NCBI RefSeq assembly: GCF_029360585.1
Contig: NZ_JAQZSJ010000023.1
Location: forward strand, 1 to 64,000
Reading direction: 5' to 3'
Length of the DNA stretch: 64,000 nt
From: Cohnella caldifontis
Lineage (GTDB): Bacteria; Bacillota; Bacilli; Paenibacillales; Paenibacillaceae
Both the position numbers and the translations under genes were made by a program. Every line of letters starts with the position of its first letter. The first letter of the stretch is position 1. The notes below the pieces were generated by a model. It was not told the origin of the DNA, did no database searches, and worked only from the letters and a program-made list of their open reading frames with translations. Shown piece after piece: positions 44,912-52,140 of this stretch.

Positions 44912-47692
44912 TTATTCCCCCCACACTGCGTACCTGACCTGCTGCAGGACGCGCACCGCGATCACGGCCGCTTGTTCGCGCGGCATCGTCATTTTGGGCA
45001 GGAATTTCCCGTCCGGCTGCGTCGTCATCCAGCCTTGTTCGACCACCGCCTGCACGGCCGAAACGGCCCCTGCGGCAACCTGCGGCAGGTCGGAAATCGG
45101 CTGTTCATGGGCCGTCTTGATGTTCAGCGCCCGAACGAGCAGCAATGCCGCCTGCTCCCGCGTCAACTGAGCGTCCGGAGCGAATACGCCGGGCGCCGTT
45201 CCGGATACGAGCCCCGCTTGGGCGGCCGCTTCGATCTCCTTCGCGTACCAAGCATCGGCCGGCACGTCCCGGAACGCGGTGCCGCCGGAGGCAGGGGGCA
45301 GCGTGCCCAGCGCGCGCACGAGCGAAACGACGAATTCGGCGCGGGTGACCGCCGCCTTCGGCTGGAAGGGAGCGTCCTTGGAGTCGCCTTCGCCCAGCAG
45401 CACGCCCGAAGCCCGCGCTTCGCGGACCCAGTCGGCCGCCCAACCGGGAATTTGGGCCTGGTCGGCATAATCCCCCGCGACGGCCGCCCGAGCGGTTGCC
45501 CGGACGACCGTTGGCGCTCGATCGGAAGAATAGCCCGACACGGTAACCCTATGAACGCCCTCAGGGAGCCCCTGCAGCACGGCGCGCCCGGCGTCGTCCG
45601 TCACCGCCGCGACGCCTGCCGCCTCGACCCGGACGCCGGCCAGCGGCTTCGCCGGCGCCAGCTTGCCGGCCGTTCGATCGCGGTACGTGACCGTTACGGT
45701 CACCGGCTCGCCCGGCTTCACCCGGGCAGGCGCCACGGAGACGGGCTCGAGGAGCCGGGTGCTCTCCCCGCCGTAGTACACGACGACCTCCTGCCCCTCT
45801 TCCAGCAGGAACGTGCCGATCCCCTCGCTCGGTTCGATCCACCCGGCGCTGCCCTTGACGGCGAAGGTCCAGCCGTCGGATCCGCCGTATTGGCCTTTCG
45901 AGATGCCCTTAATAGAAGAAATGGATTTGCCCGAGGAAGAGATCTCTTCCGTTTCATATGGAATATGGCCGGACGCCAGCAGATATTCGAGCGCTTCCAG
46001 CGCCGTGCCGCCTTCGGCCGAGCCTTGGGCGATCGGCCCCTGGTCCCCTTCCACCCGCACGGTAACGCGTTTGACGTAGGAACCGACCGTGAACGGCTGC
46101 TCACTCGTCACGTAAGACGGCAAGGCTCCGGCTTTGTAGCCGTCCACCCGCAGCGACGTTTCGCCCGCCTTGACGTCCTTCAGGAGGGCCGTCCCGTCCT
46201 TGTCCGTGACGGCGGATACGCCGCCGATCGTGACGTTCGCTCCTTCCGCGGGGGCCGTGACGGATTTCCCGGCTTTCGGGTCGTACGTTTCCTTCTCCAC
46301 GGTCACGCGGATCGGCTGCCCTTCGCGGGGGGAAACCGGCTCCGTCTTCACCGAATGGATCAAGTCCGGGGATTCGCCGCCGTAGTACACCACGATCTCC
46401 GCCGCGCCGGCCGGATCGTACGCGCTCAATCCCGGCACGTCCCGCACCCATTCGCCGCTTTTCCTGACCGCATACCGCCAGCCGTCGTCCCCGCCGAAAG
46501 CGCCGTTCTCAAAGGAGCCGACCGAGGTCAGGATGACCCCGTCCTGCGGATCCCGTTTCAACGTATAGGCCACATGGTTTCGACGCAGGACCTGCACCAG
46601 GTCCTCCATGGCGGTACGTCCGTTGCCCGTGCCTTGCGCCAACCGGCCGGCCGGCCCGTAGACCGACACCTTCACCTCGCTGCCGAAGCGAAGACCGGCG
46701 TATAAGCCCGGCAAGCCGTCCTGCCAGCGGTCGACGGCCGTCAGCCCCAGCAGCGCATATAAGGAAGCGAGGCTGTCCGGTTTGCCGCCCGGCAAATGGC
46801 TGAAGCTGCCGTCCGGCAGCCGGAACCCGAACAGCCGCGACAGCGCGGAATGCCCGTTCTTGACGAAACGCGGGTCGTTCGCCGGGTCGATGTCCAGCGA
46901 GACGAGGGCGATGATCGCCTGAACGGCGGCCTCGCTCGTTTCCGGACGGCCGAACCCGCCGTTCGGAAGCTGAACGGAAGACAGCCATGCCAGCGCTTCC
47001 TCCACCGCCGGCTTGACGTCCTCCCGGTCCTTGTACGGGGCAAGCGCCGTCAGCACGATTCCCGTCAATTCGACGTCGCTCCGACCGGGGACGTGCGACC
47101 AGCCGCCGCCGTCTGCCCGCTGCTCGACCAGCCATTGGATCAATGCGTCGCGGGACCATTTGTCCTGGCTGCCGAAAACGTAACCGCCTGCATCGAGCGC
47201 CATTAGAGCGAACGCCGGGGCGTTGGGCCCCTCGGCGGCAAGGTTATCGAGGCGGGCCAGTCTCCCCAGCAGGTCGAGTCCCGCCGGTCCGGCCTTACGC
47301 GCATCTCCCCCGTTGGCGTTGATCGCAAGCGCCGCGCGCGCGTAGTCGGTCGCGAGCCTGAGGCTGCCTTCCGTCACCGTTTTGCCCGCCAGGGCAAAAT
47401 ACCGCTGCTGCGCCGCTTGGCCGCCGCGGGCCAGCGCGAAGGCCGCCCAGTCGGTGAACGGTTCCGCCTGGGCGATCGACGACTGCAGCGCGCGGAGCGC
47501 TTCATCGACTTGGGCCGGGGTCGGCGCGCCGGCGGGATCCGCCTCCGTCTCCCCGTCCGCCGCCAGCGTCCCCGTCCAGGCGCCGAACGAAAGCAGCAGC
47601 GCCAGCACCGCCGCCGCCCAGGCGCGCGGCCATCCGTACCGGCGGAACAGCCGCGTATCCCCGGTTGCCCGTTTCCGACTTTCCATCCGCAT
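44912..47692 (-). CDS. Large SLH-domain surface protein with prenyltransferase-like toroid and two DUF4430 domains
   Basis: 926-residue exported protein. Order: signal peptide (to about 45, ending TGTLAADG); an alpha/alpha toroid of squalene-cyclase/prenyltransferase type (about 55-340, with QRADGGGWSHVPG, VQLPNGGFGRPETSE and LPDGSFSHLPGG); DUF4430 copy 1 (about 350-450, FGGDDGWRYAVRKSGEW); an Ig-like spacer; DUF4430 copy 2 (about 565-665, YGGSDGWTFAVKGSAGW); another Ig/PEGA-like spacer; and three SLH repeats (about 755-920) that bind pyruvylated secondary wall polymer. Toroid plus DUF4430 is the fold pair of intrinsic factor and transcobalamin, so ligand capture at the cell surface is plausible. 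ATG at 47692 with GGGAGA eight bases upstream. The leader holds an intrinsic terminator. Confidence 0.88.
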   Translation of the reverse strand: MRMESRKRATGDTRLFRRYGWPRAWAAAVLALLLSFGAWTGTLAADGETEADPAGAPTPAQVDEALRALQSSIAQAEPFTDWAAFALARGGQAAQQRYFALAGKTVTEGSLRLATDYARAALAINANGGDARKAGPAGLDLLGRLARLDNLAAEGPNAPAFALMALDAGGYVFGSQDKWSRDALIQWLVEQRADGGGWSHVPGRSDVELTGIVLTALAPYKDREDVKPAVEEALAWLSSVQLPNGGFGRPETSEAAVQAIIALVSLDIDPANDPRFVKNGHSALSRLFGFRLPDGSFSHLPGGKPDSLASLYALLGLTAVDRWQDGLPGLYAGLRFGSEVKVSVYGPAGRLAQGTGNGRTAMEDLVQVLRRNHVAYTLKRDPQDGVILTSVGSFENGAFGGDDGWRYAVRKSGEWVRDVPGLSAYDPAGAAEIVVYYGGESPDLIHSVKTEPVSPREGQPIRVTVEKETYDPKAGKSVTAPAEGANVTIGGVSAVTDKDGTALLKDVKAGETSLRVDGYKAGALPSYVTSEQPFTVGSYVKRVTVRVEGDQGPIAQGSAEGGTALEALEYLLASGHIPYETEEISSSGKSISSIKGISKGQYGGSDGWTFAVKGSAGWIEPSEGIGTFLLEEGQEVVVYYGGESTRLLEPVSVAPARVKPGEPVTVTVTYRDRTAGKLAPAKPLAGVRVEAAGVAAVTDDAGRAVLQGLPEGVHRVTVSGYSSDRAPTVVRATARAAVAGDYADQAQIPGWAADWVREARASGVLLGEGDSKDAPFQPKAAVTRAEFVVSLVRALGTLPPASGGTAFRDVPADAWYAKEIEAAAQAGLVSGTAPGVFAPDAQLTREQAALLLVRALNIKTAHEQPISDLPQVAAGAVSAVQAVVEQGWMTTQPDGKFLPKMTMPREQAAVIAVRVLQQVRYAVWGE

Positions 47693-47730
47693 CCCGTCTC
47701 TCTCCCTCGATCCGCTGGACTACGGCGCGA

Positions 47731-47760
47731 AAAATAGGCATCCCCGGGTCCGGGGATGCC
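47731..47760 (-). terminator. Intrinsic terminator in the leader of the SLH gene
   Basis: Ten-base stem GGCATCCCCG / CGGGGATGCC followed on the minus strand by TATTTTT, about 40 bases before the SLH gene start. The next gene upstream (motA) is divergent, so nothing obvious needs terminating. It implies either a conditional attenuator or a small RNA encoded at about 47761-47940. Confidence 0.8.
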
Positions 47761-47940
47761 CTCGTGCGTTCGGCGTGCGATTCCGCTGCGTCGGGCGATC
47801 ACCGAACTTCTCTATTTGAACTACGAAATGCCTGCTTCCGCCGTATCCAATTGTGATGCCATCTTAACATGGTCCCGATGCCTTGTCCAGAAGGCGTTCC
47901 CCCGCCTTTATCGCACCCTCGGAGCGCCAAAAATTAAGCT
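47761..47940 (-). promoter_or_regulatory. Candidate structured leader or small RNA upstream of the SLH gene
   Basis: The minus-strand sequence before the terminator contains local hairpins (AAGGCG/CGCCTT near 47890-47910, CCAT/ATGG near 47855-47870) and the stretch TTCGGTGAT..CCGACGCAGCGG. It matches no riboswitch class I can name with confidence. No promoter with a convincing -35 and -10 was found on this strand. Confidence 0.35.
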
Positions 47941-47947
47941 ATCGCTC

Positions 47948-47975
47948 TAATGCTTTGGGCGGAACTTGTCGATAA
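47948..47975 (+). promoter_or_regulatory. Possible sigma-D (motility) promoter of motAB
   Basis: TAAT, 16-base spacer and GTCGATAA resemble the sigma-D pattern TAAA-N15-GCCGATAT used for motility genes in Bacillus. It lies about 70 bases before motA. Confidence 0.5.
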
Positions 47976-48043
47976 ACAGGTTAGAGTGTCGGGATGCGAG
48001 GAAACTCAGCCACGCCTACTACTTTTCTTGCTGAGGTGCACGA

Positions 48044-48853
48044 ATGAAAAATTCTACGATTATCGGTTTGGTACTGGGCCTGGTCGCCCTCTTGGTCGGG
48101 ATGGTGCTGAAGGGCGCGCCGCTCGTCGCCCTGGTCACGAACCCCGCGGCTTTCGTCATCATCATCGTCGGCACGGTGGCCTCGGTCTCCGTCGCCTTTC
48201 CCATGAGCGACCTGAAGAAAGTGCCGAAGCTGTTCAAAATCGTTTTCGTCGAACCGAAGCTGATCCCCCGCGAACAGCTGATCACGATGTTCATGGACTG
48301 GGCGACGGTCACCCGCCGCGAAGGCCTGCTGGCCTTGGAAGCGAGAGTCGAGGAGATCGAAGACGAATTCCTGAAGGTCGGCATGCGGATGATCATCGAC
48401 GGCAACGACCAGGATCTGGTCCGGGACGTCCTGCTCGAAGACGTCGCGGCCACCGAAGAAAGGCATCGGGCAGGCGCCCAGATTTTCTCCCAAGCGGGCA
48501 TGTACGCGCCGACGCTCGGGGTGCTCGGGGCCGTCGTCGGCCTCGTCGCCGCGCTGCAGAACCTGGACAACATGGAGAAGCTGGCCCACGCCGTCGCGGC
48601 CGCCTTTATCGCCACGCTGCTCGGTATTTTCACCGGTTACGTGTTGTGGCACCCGATCGCCAATAAGCTCAAGCGCATTTCCAAGCGGGAAGTCGACCTG
48701 AAGCTGATGATGGTGGAAGGCCTTCTTTCCATTCAATCCGGGGTATCGACGATCGCGATCCAGCAGAAGCTGATGGTCTTCCTGACTCCGACCGAACGCA
48801 GGGCGTTCAACGAGAAGGAGGAAGCCGCCGGTGAGCAAAAAGCAACGGCATGA
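48044..48853 (+). CDS. motA: Flagellar motor stator protein MotA
   Basis: 269-residue inner-membrane stator subunit that with MotB conducts ions and turns the flagellum. Four helices: residues 5-25, 30-50, and the pair near 150-205 (MYAPTLGVLGAVVGLVAAL, AAFIATLLGIFTGYV). The large cytosolic loop between helices 2 and 3 carries the torque-generating charges (EEIEDEFLKVGMRMI). The Pro in MYAPTLG is conserved. ATG at 48044 with GAGGTG five bases upstream. Followed by motB with a 23-base overlap. Confidence 0.95.
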   Translation: MKNSTIIGLVLGLVALLVGMVLKGAPLVALVTNPAAFVIIIVGTVASVSVAFPMSDLKKVPKLFKIVFVEPKLIPREQLITMFMDWATVTRREGLLALEARVEEIEDEFLKVGMRMIIDGNDQDLVRDVLLEDVAATEERHRAGAQIFSQAGMYAPTLGVLGAVVGLVAALQNLDNMEKLAHAVAAAFIATLLGIFTGYVLWHPIANKLKRISKREVDLKLMMVEGLLSIQSGVSTIAIQQKLMVFLTPTERRAFNEKEEAAGEQKATA

Positions 48854-49637
48854 GCATCATGAGGAGCATCCGGACGAATCCTGGCTCCTGCCCTATTCCG
48901 ACTTGATGACGCTGCTGTTGGCCTTGTTCATCGTGCTATATGCAGTCAGCTCTGTGAATACGGCCAAGCTGGAAGAGCTCAGCAAGGCGTTCAAGTCCGC
49001 GTTCAGCGACGGGCTGAACATTTTCGAAGCCTCGACGATGGTGCCGACGGGCGACGTCCAAAGTCCGACCAACATGACTAAACGCCTGAACCCGAGCGGA
49101 AAATCGAAGGCCGAACTCCAGCAGGAGGAGCAGCAGAACTTGGAACAGCTGCAGCAGCAGTTGGATAAGTACATTAGGGAGAACAAGCTGGATTCCCAGC
49201 TCGATACCCAGCTCAACCAATCGGAGCTTCTGATCACGATCCGCGACAACGCCCTGTTCGCCAGCGGCAGCGCCGCCATCAAGCCGGAAGCCGGGAAGCT
49301 GGCGGAAGCCATCGGGCAAATGCTTAAACCCTACAGCGATTACAACGTGCTGGTCGCCGGCCATACGGACAACCAGCCGATCAATACGCCGGAATTCCCG
49401 TCCAACTGGGATCTCAGCTTTAAGCGGGCCGTGAATTTCATGAAGATCCTGCTTGCGACGAGCGGATTCGACCCGAAAAACTTCAGCTCCACCGCTTACG
49501 GGGAGTTCCATCCGGTCGACACGAACGATACGGCTGCCGGACGCGCCAAGAACCGCCGCGTGGAAGTCGCCATTTTGCGCAAGTTCACGACGGAAACGGC
49601 CAACCCGAACACCACGCTGCAAGTGCAGAATCCGTAA
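48831..49637 (+). CDS. motB: Flagellar motor stator protein MotB
   Basis: 268-residue stator subunit that anchors MotA to peptidoglycan. The single helix LLPYSDLMTLLLALFIVLYA (about residues 19-38) contains the ion-binding Asp, followed by a Gln-rich coiled linker and an OmpA-like domain with AGHTDNQPINTPEFPSNWDLS and NRRVEVAIL. The segment SVNTAKLEELSKAF after the helix is the usual plug region. GTG start at 48831 with AAGGAGG nine bases upstream. Ion specificity (H+ or Na+) cannot be decided from sequence by eye. Confidence 0.95.
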   Translation: MSKKQRHEHHEEHPDESWLLPYSDLMTLLLALFIVLYAVSSVNTAKLEELSKAFKSAFSDGLNIFEASTMVPTGDVQSPTNMTKRLNPSGKSKAELQQEEQQNLEQLQQQLDKYIRENKLDSQLDTQLNQSELLITIRDNALFASGSAAIKPEAGKLAEAIGQMLKPYSDYNVLVAGHTDNQPINTPEFPSNWDLSFKRAVNFMKILLATSGFDPKNFSSTAYGEFHPVDTNDTAAGRAKNRRVEVAILRKFTTETANPNTTLQVQNP

Positions 49638-49658
49638 GCCAAAAATCCGTTACCGCCC

Positions 49659-49691
49659 AACCCGTCTCCGTCATTCGGAGACGGGTTTTCG
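49659..49691. terminator. Terminator of motAB
   Basis: AACCCGTCTCCG / CGGAGACGGGTT stem followed by TTCG. Overlaps the 3' end of the convergent gene. Confidence 0.85.
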
Positions 49692-50204
49692 TTCGTCCGA
49701 AGCAGCGCCCGGCTTCCCCGCTCCGACATCCCCGCTCCATTCCATCATGTTCCGCCATACGGCGAGAATATCCTGTCCGTATCGGTAGCCCGGCACCGCC
49801 CAGACGCCGTTCAGATCCTCCCAACACATCTTCTGCTCTTTATTCCGGGAAGCGATCGCCGCCAGCCAATCCAAATGCCGCTCCACCCGGCGCTCCAGCT
49901 CCGACTCCGGCCAGCCTTCGGCCGCTCTGCCCCAGATCAACTGGGCATACGGCCTCCAGGGGGGACCTTGCGGCTCCTCCGTCCACGTTTTCGTGTCCAC
50001 CATGGCTTGGCAGAACGCCACGTCTCCCCGGACGCCGCGCCGGGCCCCTAGTTCCAAATAGATCCGGGCAACGCGGGGAGCGCCCGGATTGCGCCTGGAC
50101 GCATAGCCGTCCATCCGTTCCGCGCCGCAGAGCGCGTTGCCGAGGATTGAGACCTTGCCGGACGGCTCCCGCTCGGGGTGCTCCCGGAATGCCAGACGGA
50201 TCAT
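49671..50204 (-). CDS. Divergent glucosaminidase-domain-like protein
   Basis: 177-residue protein with no signal peptide. The pattern ILGNALC...YASRRNPGAP...IYLELGARRGVRGDVAFCQAM and the ending WEDLNGVWAVPGYRYGQDILAVWRN follow the glucosaminidase (GH73-like) proteins common in Paenibacillus. In those the sequence after GDVAF continues to a catalytic Glu (HETG); here it reads MVDTKTW, so the acid appears lost, and the middle is shortened. It may bind rather than cleave, or be decaying. ATG at 50204 with GGGGAGG nine bases upstream. Assigned from remembered family pattern only. Confidence 0.55.
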   Translation of the reverse strand: MIRLAFREHPEREPSGKVSILGNALCGAERMDGYASRRNPGAPRVARIYLELGARRGVRGDVAFCQAMVDTKTWTEEPQGPPWRPYAQLIWGRAAEGWPESELERRVERHLDWLAAIASRNKEQKMCWEDLNGVWAVPGYRYGQDILAVWRNMMEWSGDVGAGKPGAASDERKPVSE

Positions 50205-50299
50205 CGTTTCATCCCTCCCCTTCTCAACGGTTGTCCGCCTATTCTCAGCCTATTCGGAATCCCCCGCGCATTTGACCTTCATTTCCAAGCTGTTACAAT

Positions 50300-50438
50300 A
50301 AAAAAAACATCTATCGAAGTCTTTCGAAGAGGAGCGACCGCGTTAAGCGGATGTTTTTTCAAGTACAGAAAGTTTTTTGCGCTTTTATACCCCTTGCGAA
50401 CTTAAACTTTCTGTAACGTTAAAAAAAACATCTATCGA
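50300..50438. repeat. Interspersed structured repeat element, copy B
   Basis: Two-part element in the gap before tadA. Part 1: arms AAAAAACATC (50302-50311) and GATGTTTTTT (50350-50359) pair perfectly around the 38-base core 50312-50349. Part 2: TACAGAAAGTTT (50364-50375) pairs perfectly with AAACTTTCTGTA (50404-50415) around GCGCTTTT...GCGAACTT. The whole is bounded by a 19-base direct repeat TAAAAAAAACATCTATCGA (50299-50317 and 50420-50438); the right copy looks like the beginning of a further, truncated unit. No open frame. See copy A at 901-997. Confidence 0.8.
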
Positions 50439-50477
50439 TGCACCACGAATGACTTATACCCGCGGAAAACGGAAAAA

Positions 50478-50527
50478 TGTGCATAAGTCTGTGGACAACA
50501 AGGGGTTTATCCACAACTTTATGCACA
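50478..50527. other. Symmetric cluster of four DnaA boxes
   Basis: TGTGCATAA (50478-50486), TGTGGACAA (50490-50498), TTATCCACA (50507-50515) and TTATGCACA (50519-50527). The first two are DnaA boxes on the minus strand (TTATGCACA, TTGTCCACA), the last two on the plus strand; TTATCCACA is the perfect consensus. Inner and outer boxes are three bases apart on both sides, so the array is a near-perfect palindrome. It ends about 50 bases before tadA. No dnaA or dnaN gene is nearby, so this is a regulatory or titration site rather than a complete origin. Confidence 0.75.
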
Positions 50528-50578
50528 CCATGTTAACAACGAATGCATGTTCGCTGGAAGGGAAAGGGAGATTACACG

Positions 50579-51046
50579 TTGATCGATCACGACGAGGTTT
50601 GGATGAGGGAAGCGATCGCGCAGGCCCTTGTGGCCCGTTCCCTTGGAGAAGTGCCGATCGGCGCGGTAATCGTCCGGGACGGCGAAATCGTGGGGGCCGG
50701 CTACAATCTACGGGAAACACGGCGGGACCCGACGGCGCACGCGGAGATGATCGCCATTCGCGAAGCCAGCGAGCGGCTGGGCGCCTGGAGGCTGCTCGGA
50801 TGCAGCTTGTACGTGACGCTGGAGCCGTGTCCCATGTGCGCGGGCGCCATTCTGCAATCGAGGGTGGAACGCGTGGTGTACGGGGCTTCCGACCCGAAGG
50901 CGGGCTGCGTCGGCACGTTGATGGACTTGCTGCAGGATACCCGGTTCAATCACCGGCTGCCTTGGCGTTCAGGAGTGCTTCAGGAAGAGTGCGCTTCCCT
51001 GCTCACCGACTTCTTCCGCGGACTGCGAAGACAGGAGCGGTCCTGA
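50579..51046 (+). CDS. tadA: tRNA adenosine(34) deaminase
   Basis: 155-residue zinc deaminase that converts A34 to inosine in tRNA-Arg(ACG). Active-site motif PTAHAEMIAI (zinc His and catalytic Glu) and LEPCPMCAGAI (two zinc Cys) at about residues 54 and 83. TTG start at 50579 with GGGAG eight bases upstream; an earlier ATG in frame lies without a ribosome site. In B. subtilis this gene (yaaJ) directly precedes the SRP RNA and dnaX; here it is separated from them by 46 kb. Its 3' end overlaps the convergent Spo0E-like gene. Confidence 0.95.
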   Translation: MIDHDEVWMREAIAQALVARSLGEVPIGAVIVRDGEIVGAGYNLRETRRDPTAHAEMIAIREASERLGAWRLLGCSLYVTLEPCPMCAGAILQSRVERVVYGASDPKAGCVGTLMDLLQDTRFNHRLPWRSGVLQEECASLLTDFFRGLRRQERS

Positions 51047-51235
51047 CACCCGCTCCCCTCTCCGACGCTCCTCGGCTTCTTCCCTGCGGAGCCGCTGAAG
51101 CTGCACGATCAACCGATCCGCTTCCTCGCTGACGGCTACGATTTCCGGATCGGTCAGATTGCCCAGATCGTCAGCCATTTCGCAAAGTCGACGCTGAAGC
51201 AATTGAAGGCGATGGATAAGCTGCGGGGTATCCAT
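50969..51235 (-). CDS. Spo0E family aspartyl-phosphate phosphatase
   Basis: 88-residue small helical protein. Spo0E-type proteins remove phosphate from Spo0A. The family helix pair is seen as LIHRLQLLQRRLCEMADDLG then LTDPEIVAVSEEADRLIVQL; the signature SQELD appears as SEEAD, keeping the essential Ser and Asp. It has a longer, Glu/Arg-rich tail than typical members. ATG at 51235; the nearest GGAG is 15 bases away, so initiation may be weak. The last 78 bases overlap tadA on the other strand. TATAAT lies about 70 bases upstream (51304-51309) without a clear -35. Confidence 0.75.
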   Translation of the reverse strand: MDTPQLIHRLQLLQRRLCEMADDLGNLTDPEIVAVSEEADRLIVQLQRLRREEAEERRRGERVSGPLLSSQSAEEVGEQGSALFLKHS

Positions 51236-51453
51236 ACGAGCTTCTGACCGCTCCTTTCCTTATTTTTTTCGCCATTACGCGCTAGATTTTTCCTATTGCT
51301 CTCATTATAGGACAAATTCATTCACGAGATTGTAGAACGCTGTCGATGAAATGGCGCAAATTTCAATTATTTTCCGACAAAACCAGGTCTTTGGTCATAC
51401 TCTCCCGAACATGAACGCGAGAGGAACGGCTGGAATGGGAAGGGTGAAGCCGT

Positions 51454-52140
51454 ATGGGGACTAGGATTTTGCTGGTCGAAGATGACGAAGCCTTGTTCCG
51501 GGGAATCCAATTCACGTTGCAGCAGGAGGGCTTCGAGCCGTGGGGCGCGCGTACCTTAGAGGAGGCCCGCGAAGCGTTCCGCAGCAGGCCTTTCGAACTG
51601 ATCCTGCTGGATGTGCAGCTGCCCGACGGAAACGGCTTCGAATGGTGCGCGGAGATTCGCCGGTCTTCCGACGTTCCGATCATCTTCCTGACGGCCAGCG
51701 ATCAGGAAATCGACATCGTCCGGGGGCTCGACCTGGGCGGAGACGATTACATAACGAAGCCTTTCCGGGTGCGGGAGTTTCTGTCCCGCGTGCATGCCGT
51801 CTTGAGAAGGCGCCGTCCGGCGATCGGGAAAGAAGGACGGATGGAGATCGCGGGCAGCCTGGTCCATTACCCGGGGGAAATGCGGGTCGAGAAGGAAGGA
51901 CGGGACCTTGCGCTGAGCTTGACCGAGTATCGGCTGCTGGCCCTGTTTCTGGCCCACCCCCGCGCGGTGCTTTCCCGGGACCAGATCATCCGGCACGTCT
52001 GGCCGGACGGCGCCGAAATCCTGGACGACAATACGGTGGCGGTCAACATTCGCCGATTGAGGGAGAAAATCGAGGACGATCCCCAAGTACCGCGGCTGAT
52101 TACCACCATACGAGGAGCCGGATACCGATGGAACGGATAG
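51454..52140 (+). CDS. OmpR-family response regulator
   Basis: 228-residue two-domain regulator. Receiver with LLVEDDEAL, phospho-acceptor LILLDVQLPDGNG (Asp near 52), FLTASD and ITKPFRVREF; C-terminal winged helix with LTEYRLLALFLAHPRAVLSRDQIIRHVW and TTIRGAGYRW. ATG at 51454 with AGGGTGAAG upstream. Overlaps the kinase gene by 13 bases. The kinase-transporter context (ATPase and FtsX permease downstream) suggests control of an envelope-stress or antimicrobial-resistance exporter. Confidence 0.95.
   Translation: MGTRILLVEDDEALFRGIQFTLQQEGFEPWGARTLEEAREAFRSRPFELILLDVQLPDGNGFEWCAEIRRSSDVPIIFLTASDQEIDIVRGLDLGGDDYITKPFRVREFLSRVHAVLRRRRPAIGKEGRMEIAGSLVHYPGEMRVEKEGRDLALSLTEYRLLALFLAHPRAVLSRDQIIRHVWPDGAEILDDNTVAVNIRRLREKIEDDPQVPRLITTIRGAGYRWNG

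Noticed and set aside
47761..47830. Cobalamin riboswitch upstream of the transcobalamin-like SLH gene
   Set aside because: The stretch AGAGAAGTTCGGTGAT with CGACGCAGCGG faintly recalls the B12 aptamer core, but the conserved B12 box (GCCAGGAGACC-like) and the remaining conserved blocks are missing.
50299..50438. CRISPR array
   Set aside because: There is only one full unit and one truncated direct repeat, with internal complementarity and no regular spacers; no cas genes are present.
50300..50578. Complete chromosomal origin (oriC)
   Set aside because: The DnaA-box cluster is convincing, but dnaA and dnaN are not adjacent and no AT-rich unwinding region with TAG trinucleotide repeats was seen.
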